Below are positions 35,273 through 45,109 of a stretch of DNA of 64,000 bases, in pieces. Position 1 is the first letter of the stretch. The number at the start of each line of letters is the position of its first letter. Both the position numbers and the translations under genes were made by a program. The notes under the pieces were generated by a model. That model had not been told where the DNA came from. It was given only the letters and a program-made list of their open reading frames with translations, and made no database searches. Origin of the DNA: Patulibacter americanus DSM 16676. Its GTDB lineage: Bacteria > Actinomycetota > Thermoleophilia > Solirubrobacterales > Solirubrobacteraceae. The DNA is taken from assembly GCF_000420025.1 (NCBI RefSeq), contig NZ_ATUD01000001.1:620001-684000 (forward strand), written 5' to 3'.

Positions 35273-37675
35273 GTGCGTGTACATGTTCCACGGCCTCTCC
35301 TGAGCCGGGCCGTCCTGGCGACCTCGGTCCTGGCCCTCATCGCCCCCGCGGCGGTGCTCCACGACGCGGCACCGGCCCACGCGCACGGGGCCGCGGGCCA
35401 CTCCGCCGGCAGCCGGGCCGGAGAGCGCGCGCTGCAGCGCGAGGAGCGCCGCAGCATCGGTCCCCAGCACGCTGCGGAGCACGCGAGCCAGCGCGCCGCG
35501 CTGCGTCGGTGGCGGGCCCGGCCGGCGGCCGAGAAGGCCCGCGTCGCCGCGCGCGTCCGGCGGGCCGCCACGCGCGCCACGGCCGCCGCGGGCCCGGCCG
35601 ACCAGGTCGGCCGGTGGTCCACGGAGCGCATCGGGATGCCCACGTGGGCCCTCAACGCCGCGATGCTGCCCACGGGCAAGGTCGCCTACTGGGGCCGCGG
35701 GGCGCTCGAGACGACCTGGCTGCGGACGAACGCCGCGCCGTTCTACCTCTGGGATCCGGACACGGGCGAGTCGAAGCGCATCGACCCGCCCCAGGAGACG
35801 ATCGACTTCGACGGCGACGGGCAGGCCGACGACGTCGCCCCCGCCCCGCTCTTCTGCTCCGGCCAGTCCCTGCTGCCCAGCGGCGAGCTCTACGTGGCGG
35901 GCGGCAACGCGTTCTACCCCAGCTACGGCAACAACCGCCACGAGGAGTACGGCGGCTGGGGCGGCACGTACTCCTTCGACCCGTGGACGGAGACGTGGAC
36001 GACCCAGCCCGACATGAACCACGGCCGCTGGTACCCGACCCAGGTCCTGCTCCCGGACGGGCGGATCGGCATCACCTCGGGGTACGACGAGGTCGGGAAG
36101 GGCGCGGACAACCAGGAGTTCGAGCTCTTCACCCCCGCCGCCGGGCGCGGGGGCGTCGGGACGATGACGTCGTCGCTGCCGGCGAAGCGCGAGACCTACG
36201 GCTTCTACCCTCACATGCAGATCCTCCCCGGTGGCCGGCTCGGGTTCGTCGGCCAGACCGAGGGCGACACGCGCTCGCTGGACCCCGCCGACCTGTCGCG
36301 CCCGGGCGCGGAGGGCAGCGCGTGGGACCAGGGCCCCCGGACGGCGTCGAGCGCGCGCGTGGGCGGCAGCGCGGCGCTGCTGCCGGGCACGAGCCGCATG
36401 ATGTTCCTCGGCGGCTACGGCGCCGACTGGGCCACGGCGCCGAAGGAGCGCCCGCTCGACCCGGCGACGAACACTGTGGAGACCACGGACTTCGCGGCGG
36501 CGCAGCCCCGGTGGTCCTCCGGCGGCCCGGGCGACGTGCCGAACATGAACGTCGGCCGTTCCTACGGCACGCTCGTCACCCTGCCCGACGGCGGGTTCGC
36601 CTACATCGGCGGCTCGGCGGGCTTCGACCGGCAGGCCGGCCAGGACAACAACGCCTCGGGCGGCAAGCAGGAGCTCAAGAGCGTCGAGCTGTGGCAGCCC
36701 GGCCAGGACCGCTGGCGCGTCGGACCGGCGCAGGCGAAGTGGCGCGGCTACCACTCCACCGCGGTGCTGCTCCCGGACGGGCGCGTGCTCTCCGCGGGCG
36801 ACGACTACTGGGGCATGGGCGACACGCCCGACCGCGGTCCCATGGACACGCCGAATCGCCCCGCCGACGCGCCGAAGGACCAGGGCGAGATCTACGAGCC
36901 CGCGTACCTCTTCGACGGGGCGGAGCGTGCCCCGCGCCCGACCATCACGAGCGGTCCCGCCGCCGTCCGCTGGGGCGCCGCCTTCGGGCTCGGCGTGGAC
37001 GAGGTCCCGGGACGCAAGATCGTCCGCGCCACCCTGATCGCGCCGACCGCCGTCACCCACTCCGTCGACATGAACCGCGCGTTCGTCGACCTGCCCGTGA
37101 TCGAGCGCGTGCCCGGGAAGGGCGTCAACCTCCGGGCCCCGTCCTGGTCCGACGTGGCGCCTCCCGGCTGGTACATGCTCTTCGCCTGGGACGAGACGGG
37201 CACGCCGTCCGTCGCGCGGTGGGTGCAGGTCCAGGGCGACGCGCCCAACGCGCCGCTGGTCGGCCCGGACTGGTCGCCGCCCCCGGGTCCCGGGGACGGC
37301 GCCACGGGCACGCGCGCACCGGCCACGCCGGCGCCCGGCCCGCGGGTCCGCGACACCGCCGGGCCCCGAGCGGCCCTGGCCCTGCGGCGGCCGGGCCGCC
37401 GCGCGACGGTGCTGCGGCTGCGGGTGGGCGCCGACGAGCCCGGGCGGATCACGGTCCGCTCGAAGATCGCCCGCGAGCGCGAGCGCTCCGCCACCGTCCG
37501 GCTCACGAAGTCGCGACTCAGCGGCGAGCTGCGACTGCGACTGTCGAAGAGCGCCCGCCGCACGCTGCGCGCCGGCCGGGTCCTCAAGGTCCGCCTGCGC
37601 TCCACCGCCCGCGACCCCTCCGGCAACGTCGCCCGGCGCACCGTGACGGTCCGACTGCGGCCCCGGGGACGCTGA
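35273..37675 (+). CDS. Secreted galactose oxidase/glyoxal oxidase-like copper radical enzyme
   Basis: An 800-residue exported protein. A signal peptide (LATSVLALIAPAAVLHDAAPAHA) leads to a basic helical segment, then a kelch propeller and an E-set (DUF1929) domain. All copper-radical residues are in place: C195 (FCSGQS) and Y254 (HGRWYPT) for the Tyr-Cys cofactor, Y493-H494 (WRGYHST) and H596 (VTHSVDMN). It should oxidise an alcohol or aldehyde with O2, giving H2O2. After residue about 650 comes a Pro/Ala linker and a basic beta module (RARDPSGNVARR-type) also seen in other secreted proteins of this lineage. GTG at 35273 was preferred to the ATG at 35237 for a tighter signal peptide. Confidence 0.88.
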   Translation: MRVHVPRPLLSRAVLATSVLALIAPAAVLHDAAPAHAHGAAGHSAGSRAGERALQREERRSIGPQHAAEHASQRAALRRWRARPAAEKARVAARVRRAATRATAAAGPADQVGRWSTERIGMPTWALNAAMLPTGKVAYWGRGALETTWLRTNAAPFYLWDPDTGESKRIDPPQETIDFDGDGQADDVAPAPLFCSGQSLLPSGELYVAGGNAFYPSYGNNRHEEYGGWGGTYSFDPWTETWTTQPDMNHGRWYPTQVLLPDGRIGITSGYDEVGKGADNQEFELFTPAAGRGGVGTMTSSLPAKRETYGFYPHMQILPGGRLGFVGQTEGDTRSLDPADLSRPGAEGSAWDQGPRTASSARVGGSAALLPGTSRMMFLGGYGADWATAPKERPLDPATNTVETTDFAAAQPRWSSGGPGDVPNMNVGRSYGTLVTLPDGGFAYIGGSAGFDRQAGQDNNASGGKQELKSVELWQPGQDRWRVGPAQAKWRGYHSTAVLLPDGRVLSAGDDYWGMGDTPDRGPMDTPNRPADAPKDQGEIYEPAYLFDGAERAPRPTITSGPAAVRWGAAFGLGVDEVPGRKIVRATLIAPTAVTHSVDMNRAFVDLPVIERVPGKGVNLRAPSWSDVAPPGWYMLFAWDETGTPSVARWVQVQGDAPNAPLVGPDWSPPPGPGDGATGTRAPATPAPGPRVRDTAGPRAALALRRPGRRATVLRLRVGADEPGRITVRSKIARERERSATVRLTKSRLSGELRLRLSKSARRTLRAGRVLKVRLRSTARDPSGNVARRTVTVRLRPRGR

Positions 37676-37693
37676 AGGCGGCGGACGGCGGAC

Positions 37694-37722
37694 GGCCGCC
37701 GGGCCCCGCGGGCCCGGCGGCC
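37694..37722. terminator. Perfect 13-bp hairpin between convergent genes
   Basis: Arms 37694-37706 and 37710-37722 are exact reverse complements with a 3-nt loop. It lies between the copper-oxidase stop (37675) and the MBL-gene stop (37757), so it can terminate both. Confidence 0.7.
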
Positions 37723-37756
37723 CCCGGCCGGGCTCGCAACGGCACCGGCGGTGCCC

Positions 37757-38782
37757 TCAACCGCGCTCGATCGTCCGCGCGACCGTGGCGACCTGATCGA
37801 AGAGCCGGATCCGGACCGGCGGCGTCTGCGCCAGGGGCCCGAGGCCGGAGAGTCCGCGGTGGATCGTCGTGACGTTGATGACGGCCCGCTCGGGGTGCAA
37901 CCACGCGCGGTACGGGGCGAAGTCGGCGCTCCGCACGATCTGCAACGTCGCCTGCAGCGGCGAGCGGCCGGCGGCGTGGTGCTCGGCCACGGCCGCCGCG
38001 AGCCACACCCAGTAGTCGCGCAGCGCCCGCACCTCGGCGGGCCCGGAGAGCGGCCCGTGGCCGGGCACGATCGTCTCCGCGCCGAAGCCGAGGACGGTGT
38101 CGAGGGCGGCGATCCAGTTCTCCACCGGCCCCTCCCACATCACGGGGGTGACGCCGACGAAGAGGACGTCGGCGGCGAAGACCACGCCGACGTCGGGCAG
38201 GTGGACGACGAGGTCGCCGGGCGTGTGCGCCGGGCCGACCTCGACGAGCTCGAGCGCGCGTCCGCCGACGCGCTCCGTCGCCCGACCGGAGAACGCGTCG
38301 TCGGGGAACCGCAGGGTCACGTCGTCGAACGCGAACGGGGCCAGCATCGACCGGACGTAGCGGCCCATCGCCCCTGGGCGACCGGGGATCCGGGCCGTGA
38401 GCCCGGCCAGCCGCCGCAGACGCGAGAGGTCCGCCGGGGTGCCCTCGTGACGCATCGCGTCGAGGCTGCGCTGGGAGGTCACGATTCGCGCGCCGGCGGG
38501 CAGCCGGGCGTTGCCCCACCAGTGGTCCCCGTCGTGATGGGTGTTGACCGCCAGGGCGATCGGCGCGGCGGCCGTCGGCGCGCCCATGGCCGCGAGCATG
38601 GCCGCCGCGAGCCGCTCGTCCCACAGCGTGTCGATCACCGCGGAAGCGCCGTCGCCGACGACGAGGCCGGCGTTCGCCTCGCCCCATCCACCGTCCGGCT
38701 GGAGCCACGCCCACGTGCCCGGGGCGACGGGTCGCAGCCCGCCCTCGAAGCTCGCGGGTCGGCCACTCAAGGTTCCATCCAT
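37757..38782 (-). CDS. MBL-fold metallo-hydrolase
   Basis: A 341-residue protein of the metallo-beta-lactamase fold. The zinc motif is [10 protein letters not shown] (H-x-H-x-D-H), followed by [26 protein letters not shown] and VPGHGPLSG, which supply the remaining His and Asp ligands. Related proteins include quinoprotein relay hydrolases and SoxH-like enzymes; the substrate is unknown. The ATG at 38782 has TACCGT 7 nt upstream, a leaderless-type start. No signal peptide is seen. Confidence 0.9.
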   Translation of the reverse strand: MDGTLSGRPASFEGGLRPVAPGTWAWLQPDGGWGEANAGLVVGDGASAVIDTLWDERLAAAMLAAMGAPTAAAPIALAVNTHHDGDHWWGNARLPAGARIVTSQRSLDAMRHEGTPADLSRLRRLAGLTARIPGRPGAMGRYVRSMLAPFAFDDVTLRFPDDAFSGRATERVGGRALELVEVGPAHTPGDLVVHLPDVGVVFAADVLFVGVTPVMWEGPVENWIAALDTVLGFGAETIVPGHGPLSGPAEVRALRDYWVWLAAAVAEHHAAGRSPLQATLQIVRSADFAPYRAWLHPERAVINVTTIHRGLSGLGPLAQTPPVRIRLFDQVATVARTIERG

Positions 38783-38995
38783 GCCGGGGACGGTATCCAC
38801 CCTCCGGACGATCCCAGGGAGGGGGCTCGAAGCACATCGGAAAGAAGACCGTGGCGCGGAGCATCCGGGTGTGCCATGCTTCGGGGCGTAAGTGCTGGGC
38901 CATCCGGTCCGGCGAAGCAGTGCCAGCGTTCGCAGTCGTTGCATCAGCACCCTCCGCGCCGTTGCACAACACAATTCCCCACGGAGGGACATCAC

Positions 38996-39199
38996 ATGGC
39001 CACAGGCACCGTTAAGTGGTTCAACGAGGAGAAGGGCTTCGGGTTCATTACGCCCGACGAGGCCGGCAAGGATCTCTTCGTCCACCACTCGGCCATCAAC
39101 GGCTCGGGCTTCAAGACCCTTGCCGAGGGCGCGAAGGTCTCCTTCGATGCTGAGACCGGCCCCAAGGGCCCCAACGCCACGAACGTCGACGTCATCTAA
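38996..39199 (+). CDS. Cold shock protein (CspA family)
   Basis: A 67-residue single cold-shock domain binding single-stranded RNA/DNA. RNP1 is KGFGFI and RNP2 is DLFVHH, preceded by the family opening [22 protein letters not shown] lies 7 nt before the ATG. Up to 213 bp separate it from the divergent MBL gene, so a long structured leader, usual for cspA genes, is possible. It is followed by two hairpins. Confidence 0.96.
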   Translation: MATGTVKWFNEEKGFGFITPDEAGKDLFVHHSAINGSGFKTLAEGAKVSFDAETGPKGPNATNVDVI

Positions 39200-39215
39200 G
39201 ACACCCGACTTCGTT

Positions 39216-39237
39216 CGTCCGGCGCTCGCGCCGGACG
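39216..39237 (+). terminator. First hairpin after the cold-shock gene
   Basis: CGTCCGGCG and CGCCGGACG pair perfectly (9 bp) around a CTCG loop, 16 nt after the stop codon. Confidence 0.55.
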
Positions 39238-39248
39238 GCAGCAGGATC

Positions 39249-39275
39249 CGAAGGCCCCGCACTGCGGGGCCTTCG
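39249..39275 (+). terminator. Second, stronger hairpin after the cold-shock gene
   Basis: CGAAGGCCCCGCA and its exact complement pair (12 usable bp, tight loop), followed by TCGTT. Together with the preceding hairpin it makes a tandem terminator typical of highly expressed csp genes. Confidence 0.8.
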
Positions 39276-39358
39276 TCGTTCCCGGGGCCCATGAAGGCTG
39301 TACGCCCTGCGTGACCCATCGCAGCGGACCCGGGGGTACTGATGCGTAGGATCGGGGT

Positions 39359-40282
39359 ATGGCCTGGCCCGTGCTCTCGGCCCTTCTTCCGCGTTCCGGC
39401 GCACCGTCGACGGACGCCCCGCCCTCCGTGCCCGAGCCGCCCGTGGCGCTTCCGCCCGGTCGGATCATCCACGTGCGCGGTCGCGGCGAGTTCTTCCTCC
39501 GTGACACCGGGGAGACCGATCGCCCCGCCGTGCTGCTCCTGCACGGCTGGATGTTCTCCTCCGACCTGAACTGGTTCACGACCTACGGGCCGCTGCAGGA
39601 CGCGGGCTACCGCGTGCTGGCGCTCGACCACCGCGGCCACGGCCGCGGGCTGCGCACGACCGAACCGTTCCGCCTGCAGTCGTGTGCCGACGACGCCGCC
39701 GCGGTGCTCCGCGAGGTCGGCGCCGGCCCGACGATCGTGGTCGGCTATTCCATGGGCGGCGCGATCGCCCAGCTCGTCGCCCGCGACCACCCCGACGTCG
39801 TCCTGGGTCTCGTCCTCTCCGCGACCGCCACGGACTGGACCGAGCCGCGCATGAAGCTGCTCTGGCGCACGATGGGCGGCGTGCGGTTCGCGCTCGGCCT
39901 GGCCCCGAACTTCATCTGGCGGGGCGCGGTGCGCTCCATGGGCGGCAAGGACGACGCCGCGACGAGCTGGCACGCCGTCGAGCTGGGACGCGGCTCCGCC
40001 GTCGACCTCGCCGAGGCCGGTCGCGAGCTCGGCCGCTTCGACGCCCGCCCGTGGAACGGCGCCCTGACGGTGCCCGCGGCCGTCGTGATGACCCGCGACG
40101 ACACCTCGGTGCCGCCCGCGAAGCAGCGCGAGCTGGCCGACTCCCTCGACGCCCCGCTGTTCGAGGCCCCCGGCACCCACGGCGCGGTGACGATGCGCGC
40201 GAAGACCTACAACCCCGAGCTGCTCCGGGCGCTGGCGTCGGTGACGGAGCGCGCGCAGCGGCCCGTCGCGGCGGTCGCGTAG
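39359..40282 (+). CDS. Alpha/beta hydrolase
   Basis: A 307-residue serine hydrolase. The oxyanion region reads LLLHGWMFSS, the nucleophile elbow GYSMGG, the acid is likely the Asp in VVMTRDDTSVP, and the catalytic His is in APGTHGAV. The sequence RVLALDHRGHGRGLRT is typical of esterases and epoxide hydrolase-like members. The substrate is unknown. TAGGAT lies 6 nt before the ATG, suggesting a leaderless transcript. There is no signal peptide. Confidence 0.9.
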   Translation: MAWPVLSALLPRSGAPSTDAPPSVPEPPVALPPGRIIHVRGRGEFFLRDTGETDRPAVLLLHGWMFSSDLNWFTTYGPLQDAGYRVLALDHRGHGRGLRTTEPFRLQSCADDAAAVLREVGAGPTIVVGYSMGGAIAQLVARDHPDVVLGLVLSATATDWTEPRMKLLWRTMGGVRFALGLAPNFIWRGAVRSMGGKDDAATSWHAVELGRGSAVDLAEAGRELGRFDARPWNGALTVPAAVVMTRDDTSVPPAKQRELADSLDAPLFEAPGTHGAVTMRAKTYNPELLRALASVTERAQRPVAAVA

Positions 40283-40313
40283 GACGCCGCGCGAGTCGCC
40301 CCCGGCGGTCGCC

Positions 40314-43300
40314 CTAGCCCGCCGGCGTCGCCTCGCCGGCCAGCCCGAGCCGGTGGGCCACCGCCGCCGCCTCCGTACGGCTGCGGACGGCGAGCTTCGC
40401 GAGGATCCGCGACACGTGGACGCTCGCGGTCTTCTCCGCCATGAACAGCCGGGCGCCGACCTCGCGGTTCGTGGCGCCCTCCGCGACGAGCGCGAGCACC
40501 TGCCGCTCGCGAGGGGTGAGGCCGAAGGGGTCCTCGGCCGGCCTCGCGCCGTGCGCGGCGGCCACACCCGGGGGCGGCGGCATCCCCGCCGCCGTCGTCC
40601 CGTCGGCCTCCCCGGTGCCCGGGTCCGTCGCGCCGTCGGCGGCGTCGGATACTGCTCCGCCTCCGGCCCCAGAGGTCTTCGGCTCCTCGAGCCGCAGCCG
40701 CGCACGGGCCGCCAGGCCCGTCACGTCGTCGACGAGCCAGCGCGAGCCCAGCCGCCGGCCACCCGCCAGCGCGGCCCGGGCGTGCGTCGTCGCCGTCTCA
40801 CGGTCGCCCAGCTCGATCTGCACCTCGGCGAGCCGGAGGTGGGTCGTCGCCACGGCGTAGGGGTACTCGAGCGCCTCCCAGGCCTCGAGCACGGCGCGCC
40901 AGGCGGCCGGGTCCGGTCGCCCGTGGGCGCAGGCCAGCTCCGCGCGGGCGACGAGGCAGCAGGCGCGCGCGATCGGCCCGCCCTCCGTGGCCGCGGCCTC
41001 CGCGCGCTCCGCCATCGCCTCGGCGCGCGCGATCGCCGGGGCGTCGTCCTCGTGCCGGTCCCGGGCCTGCTGCGCCTGCTGCGCCGCGACCCGCACGCCC
41101 CACCACGCCACGTGCGCGATCCGGCTGACGTCCTCCGTGCAGAACTCGATGCGTTGCAGCGCGGTCTCCGCCGCCCGCCACGCAGCGTCGAGGTCGCCGG
41201 CGCGCACCTCGAGCGCCGCGCGGGCGATGCCCAGCGGTCCGTGCCATTGCGGCTCCGCGGCGTCCTGCGCCCGCGGCTCGGCCTCGTCGAGCAGGGCCCG
41301 GGCGACCTCGTCGTCGCCACGCGCCAGCGCGAGCTCAGCCTGGCGCAGCACGACGTTGAGGCGTCCGCTGTCCCACGTCCGGCGGTCGAGCGGGACGAGC
41401 ATCCGCTCCGCCAGGTCCCAGTCGCCGAACGCCAGGGCGTACTCGGAGATGGAGGTCTCCATCCAGACCCGGCTGAGCGTCCGCGGCTGCATCAGCGCCA
41501 GACCCTCGTGCGCGATGGCCAGTGCCTCGCGCGTGCGGCCCGCCACGTGCATGACGTCGGCGAGGTTGATGTAGGCGCTCTAGCGCCGCGCCTCACGCCC
41601 GCCGTGCTCGGCGACGGCGATCGCCCGGCGCAGCTCGCGGGCCCCGGCGTCCGGGTCGCCCGTGGCGACGAGCGCGACGCCCAGGGCGTTGCGGGCGGCG
41701 AACTCGGCGACGGGATCCTCGACCTCCTGGGCGAGCACGAGGGTCTCACGGGCGTCGTGGATGGCCTCGCGAAAGCGGCCCTGCAACATGCGGAACCTCG
41801 CCCAGTGACCCATGAGCCGCGCCCGCTCGACGCACCGATCGTGGGCGAGCAGGTCGAGGCCGCGGCGGGCCGCGGCGAGCGCGTCGTCCGAGCGCATCTG
41901 CGACCAACGCACGCGAGCGAGCGCCTCCAGGGCGGAGGCCGCGCGACGCGGCTCCGCCTCCTCGTCGACCTCCTCGAGCGCGGCGTCCAGCAGGGACTCC
42001 GAGCGCGCCGGGTCGCCGGCGCTCTCGTGCGCCCGTGCCGTCAGCAGCAGCACGTCGAACCGCGAGACGCCGGTCAGCGCCGCGGCGTCGGGCACCTGGC
42101 GCCACAGCCCGAGGGCGCGCTCGAGCAGCTCGGCCTCCTCGCCGTGCGCACGCACCCGCTCGGCCGCGGCCGCCGCGCGGACGGCGGCGCGCAGGGCCTG
42201 CGGTTGGTCGCCCGCGGCCTGGAAGTGGTGGGCGGCCGCGCTCGTCAGGCCGACGTCCTCGCCCACCGCCTCGACCCGCCGCTCCAGCGCGTTGGCGAGC
42301 CGCAGGTGCAGCTCGGCACGCTCCCCGGGGAGCAGGTCGTCGTCGACGACCTCGCGCAGCAGGGCGTGGCGGAACGCGTAGCGGCCCTCCTCGTCGACCA
42401 CGAGGATGTGGTGGGCGATGGCCTCGCGCAGCGCCTCCCGCAGCAGGCGAGCGTCGGTCTCGCCGGCGTCCGCGAGCAGCTCGTGGCCGAGGCGCTGGCC
42501 GACGGCGAGCAGCCGCAGCAGCTCCTGGGCCTCGGCGGGCAACCGCTCGATCCGCAACATCAGCGCGTCGCGGAGCGTGGGCGGCAGGGCGCCGCGGCCG
42601 TCGAGGTCGGCCGCCAGGAGCTCCTCCGTGAACAGCGGGTTGCCCTCGGAGCGCGACCACAGGCGGTGCAGCAGATCGTCGTCGACCGGGCCGCCGAGGA
42701 CGTCGACGAGCAGCTCGCGGAGCTCGTCGGGCACGAGCGGCCGCAGCTCGAGGCGACGGGAGCGGGCCTCGCGCTCGACCTCGGCCAGGAGTGGGCGGAG
42801 GGGGTGGCGGCGGTGCAGCTCGTCCGGCCGGTAGGTCGCCACCACCAGCAGCCGCTCCTGGCAGAGGCTGCGAGAGAGGAAGGAGAGGAACGCGCGCGTG
42901 GAGTGGTCCGCCCAGTGCAGGTCCTCGATGCTGAGCAGCAACGGGGCGTCCTCGGCCAGGGCGGCCAGGAGGGTGAGGAGCGCCTCGAACAGGCGGGCCT
43001 GGTCGGCATCGGGCCCGGACGGGGCGGGCGGGGCGAGCTCGGTCCCTGCGGGCAGCATCCCCGGGACGATGCGCGCGAGCTCGGCGCGGGTGGCGGCGGG
43101 CAGCGCGTCGAGGACGGGGTCGCCGCGGCGGGCCAGCGGCCGCAGCGCCGCGGCGAGCGGGGCGTAGGGGAACTCCCCGGTCCCCAGCTGGACGCAGTCG
43201 CCGACGAGCACGCGCCCCACCGGCGTCGCGTCGACGCTTGCGGGTTCCCGGACGTGGCGCTCGAACTCCGTCAGCAGGCGGGTCTTGCCGACGCCGCTCT

Positions 43301-43418
43301 CACCCGCGACGAACGCCAGCGACGGGTGCCCGGCCACCGCGTCGTGCCACGCGGCGCGCAGCTCGGCGAGCTCCGCCGTGCGCCCCACGAACCGGGCGCT
43401 CGTGACGCGGGAGACCAT
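40314..43418 (-). pseudogene. LuxR-family large ATP-binding regulator (LAL) split by an in-frame TAG
   Basis: About 1035 codons read as one LAL-type regulator. An AAA/NACHT-like ATPase occupies the N-terminus (Walker A GESGVGKTRLLTEF; LLSIEDLHWADHS for Walker B), then TPR-like helical repeats, then a C-terminal LuxR HTH (LTPRERQVLALVAEGATNREVG). A single TAG at 41582-41580 interrupts the middle of a TPR: GREARR, stop, then SAYINLADVMHVAGRTREAL in the same frame. The first part (613 residues) keeps the ATPase and the second part, if separately started at 41552, keeps the DNA-binding domain. This is either a recent nonsense mutation, a sequencing error or read-through. Intact LALs activate catabolic operons. 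Confidence 0.85.
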
Positions 43419-43581
43419 GCCGGGAGTATGCCGCCCCGGCGACGAGGTGCCGGGCCGTCGCGACCCAGCCGGTCCGGCCGGCGGCGTGGCGGTCGACGTC
43501 GACCCGGGCCGCGCGTGCGGCGGCACGGTCGAGGTCGGCGTGGCGGGCGTGGACGAGCTGCTGGGTGAGGAGGGTGGACAC
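43300..43581 (-). CDS. Possible small basic protein (doubtful)
   Basis: A GTG at 43581, with GGGAGC 6 nt upstream, opens a frame starting MSTLLTQQLVHARHADL, then AAARAARVDVDRH. This resembles short amphipathic actinobacterial proteins of unknown role. The last third overlaps the 5' end of the LAL gene and looks like shadow sequence, so either the true end is different or a frameshift exists. Confidence 0.25.
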   Translation of the reverse strand: MSTLLTQQLVHARHADLDRAAARAARVDVDRHAAGRTGWVATARHLVAGAAYSRHGLPRHERPVRGAHGGARRAARRVARRGGRAPVAGVRRG

Positions 43582-43859
43582 GATGCGCTCCCATCGGTCG
43601 GGGTGGTCACGTCATCGATCCTGGGCCACGGCGCCCCGCGCCACATCGGGCGGATGGTGCGGATGCGGAGGGCGCACCCCTTACGCGCGCGCCGCCGGTC
43701 CGGTCGAGGCCTTACGGCGGCGCCGCGCGCCGTCGGACGGCGTGCGCGGATCGCAGCCCACCCACCCGACCGGCGTACGCCTAAGAGCTTTGTGTGCTCT
43801 TCGGCACGTGCGGAGTAAGGTGGCCGCAGGCACCCCCGACGGCCCAGGAGAGGGACACA
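43419..43859. other. Divergent intergenic region upstream of LAL and ABC genes
   Basis: This stretch separates the LAL start (43418, minus) from the ABC operon (43860, plus). Apart from the doubtful small frame at 43300-43581, I see no gene. The part near 43780 contains a palindrome described separately. No sigma-70 promoter with good spacing was found, although TAAGGT near 43816 could be a -10. Confidence 0.45.
43783..43801 (+). promoter_or_regulatory. Candidate operator upstream of the sugar ABC operon
   Basis: AAGAGC, a 7-nt centre, then GCTCTT form a perfect 6-bp inverted repeat about 60 nt before the first gene. Its size and position suit a LacI- or GntR-type repressor or the nearby LAL activator; which one cannot be told. 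Confidence 0.4.
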
Positions 43860-45062
43860 GTGGCGCGCATCGAGCTCCGAGGAATCCACAAGCGGTACGC
43901 GGACGGGTTCCACGCGGTGAAGGACCTCAATCTCGACATCCCCGACGGCGAGTTCATGATCTTCGTCGGGCCGTCGGGCTGCGGGAAGTCGACGGCGCTG
44001 CGGATGATCGCGGGCCTCGAAGGGATCTCGGAGGGCGAGCTGCTGCTCGACGGCGAGGTCGTCAACGAGCTCGAGCCGAAGGACCGCGACATCTCGATGG
44101 TCTTCCAGAGCTACGCGCTCTACCCGCACATGACGGTGCGCCAGAACCTCGCGTTCCCGCTGCGCATCGCGGGCCGGCCGAAGGACGAGATCGAGACGCG
44201 GGTCAACGAGGCGGCGGCGGTCCTGCAGCTCTCGGACCACCTCGACCGCAAGCCGGCCAACCTCTCCGGCGGTCAGCGCCAGCGCGTCGCGATGGGCCGC
44301 GCGATCGTGCGCTCCCCGCGGGCGTTCCTCATGGACGAGCCGCTGTCGAACCTCGACGCGAAGCTGCGCGTGCAGACCCGCACGGAGCTCGCCCGCCTGC
44401 AGCGCCGGCTCGGCACGACCACCGTCTACGTCACGCACGACCAGACGGAGGCGATGACGCTCGGCGACCGCGTCGCGGTGCTCAACGCCGGGGAGCTTCA
44501 GCAGGTCGGCACGCCGCGCGACCTCTACGCCCACCCGCGCAACATCTTCGTCGCCGGCTTCATCGGGTCGCCCGCCATGAACTTCATCGCGGCCGAGCTG
44601 CAGGGAGGGGAGATCCGCACCGCGCGCGGCGACCTGCCCGTGAACGACTGGTGGCGCGAGCGGCTGACCGGCGCGTCGCCGAACCAGTCCGTGATCCTCG
44701 GCATCCGGCCCGAGGGCTTCTCCGACGCCGCGCTCGAGGAGGGCACCGGCCCCGAGTTCGACGTCGAGATCGAGGTCGTCGAGTCCATGGGCTCCGACCT
44801 CTTCGCGTACTTCTCCCCCGAGAGCACGGGCGCCCGCTCGCAGTCCCTCGACGATCTGGCGCAGCAGTCGGGTCTGGGCGACGCCACGGCGTCGCGTCCC
44901 GGCGAGCAGCTCGTCGCCCGGCTCGACCCCATGAGCCGCGTGGCCGTCGGCCAGCACGCGCGGCTGCGCATCGACACGTCGCACATCGCGCTGTTCGACC
45001 CCGAGACCGGCCTGTCGCTCGCCGACCACGAGTCGACCGCCCCGACGCTCACCAGCGCATGA
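43860..45062 (+). CDS. Sugar ABC transporter ATPase (SugC/MsmK/UgpC-type)
   Basis: A 400-residue ABC ATPase of the CUT1 family. Walker A is GPSGCGKSTALRM, the signature LSGGQRQRVAMG, Walker B FLMDEPLSNLD, with THDQTEAMTLGDR for the H-loop region. The C-terminal regulatory OB/TOBE domain is longer than usual, with an insert near residue 325-350 (STGARSQSLDDLAQQSG). CUT1 ATPases power di- and oligosaccharide uptake. The GTG at 43860 has AGGAGAGGG just upstream. Its stop overlaps an ATG (ATGA) near the lipoprotein gene, so the four genes form one operon. Confidence 0.93.
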   Translation: MARIELRGIHKRYADGFHAVKDLNLDIPDGEFMIFVGPSGCGKSTALRMIAGLEGISEGELLLDGEVVNELEPKDRDISMVFQSYALYPHMTVRQNLAFPLRIAGRPKDEIETRVNEAAAVLQLSDHLDRKPANLSGGQRQRVAMGRAIVRSPRAFLMDEPLSNLDAKLRVQTRTELARLQRRLGTTTVYVTHDQTEAMTLGDRVAVLNAGELQQVGTPRDLYAHPRNIFVAGFIGSPAMNFIAAELQGGEIRTARGDLPVNDWWRERLTGASPNQSVILGIRPEGFSDAALEEGTGPEFDVEIEVVESMGSDLFAYFSPESTGARSQSLDDLAQQSGLGDATASRPGEQLVARLDPMSRVAVGQHARLRIDTSHIALFDPETGLSLADHESTAPTLTSA

Positions 45063-45109
45063 CCACGTCCTCCCGCGTCCCCCGGCGCACCGTCCTCCAG
45101 GAGCACCCC

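Noticed and set aside
37757..38782. MBL protein considered as a beta-lactamase
   Set aside because: The fold matches the broad hydrolase family. There is no signal peptide or class B active-site spacing beyond the generic HxHxDH motif.
41580..45029. Upstream extension of the LAL frame to 45029
   Set aside because: It is antisense to the ABC ATPase gene; LAL similarity begins at the ATG at 43418.
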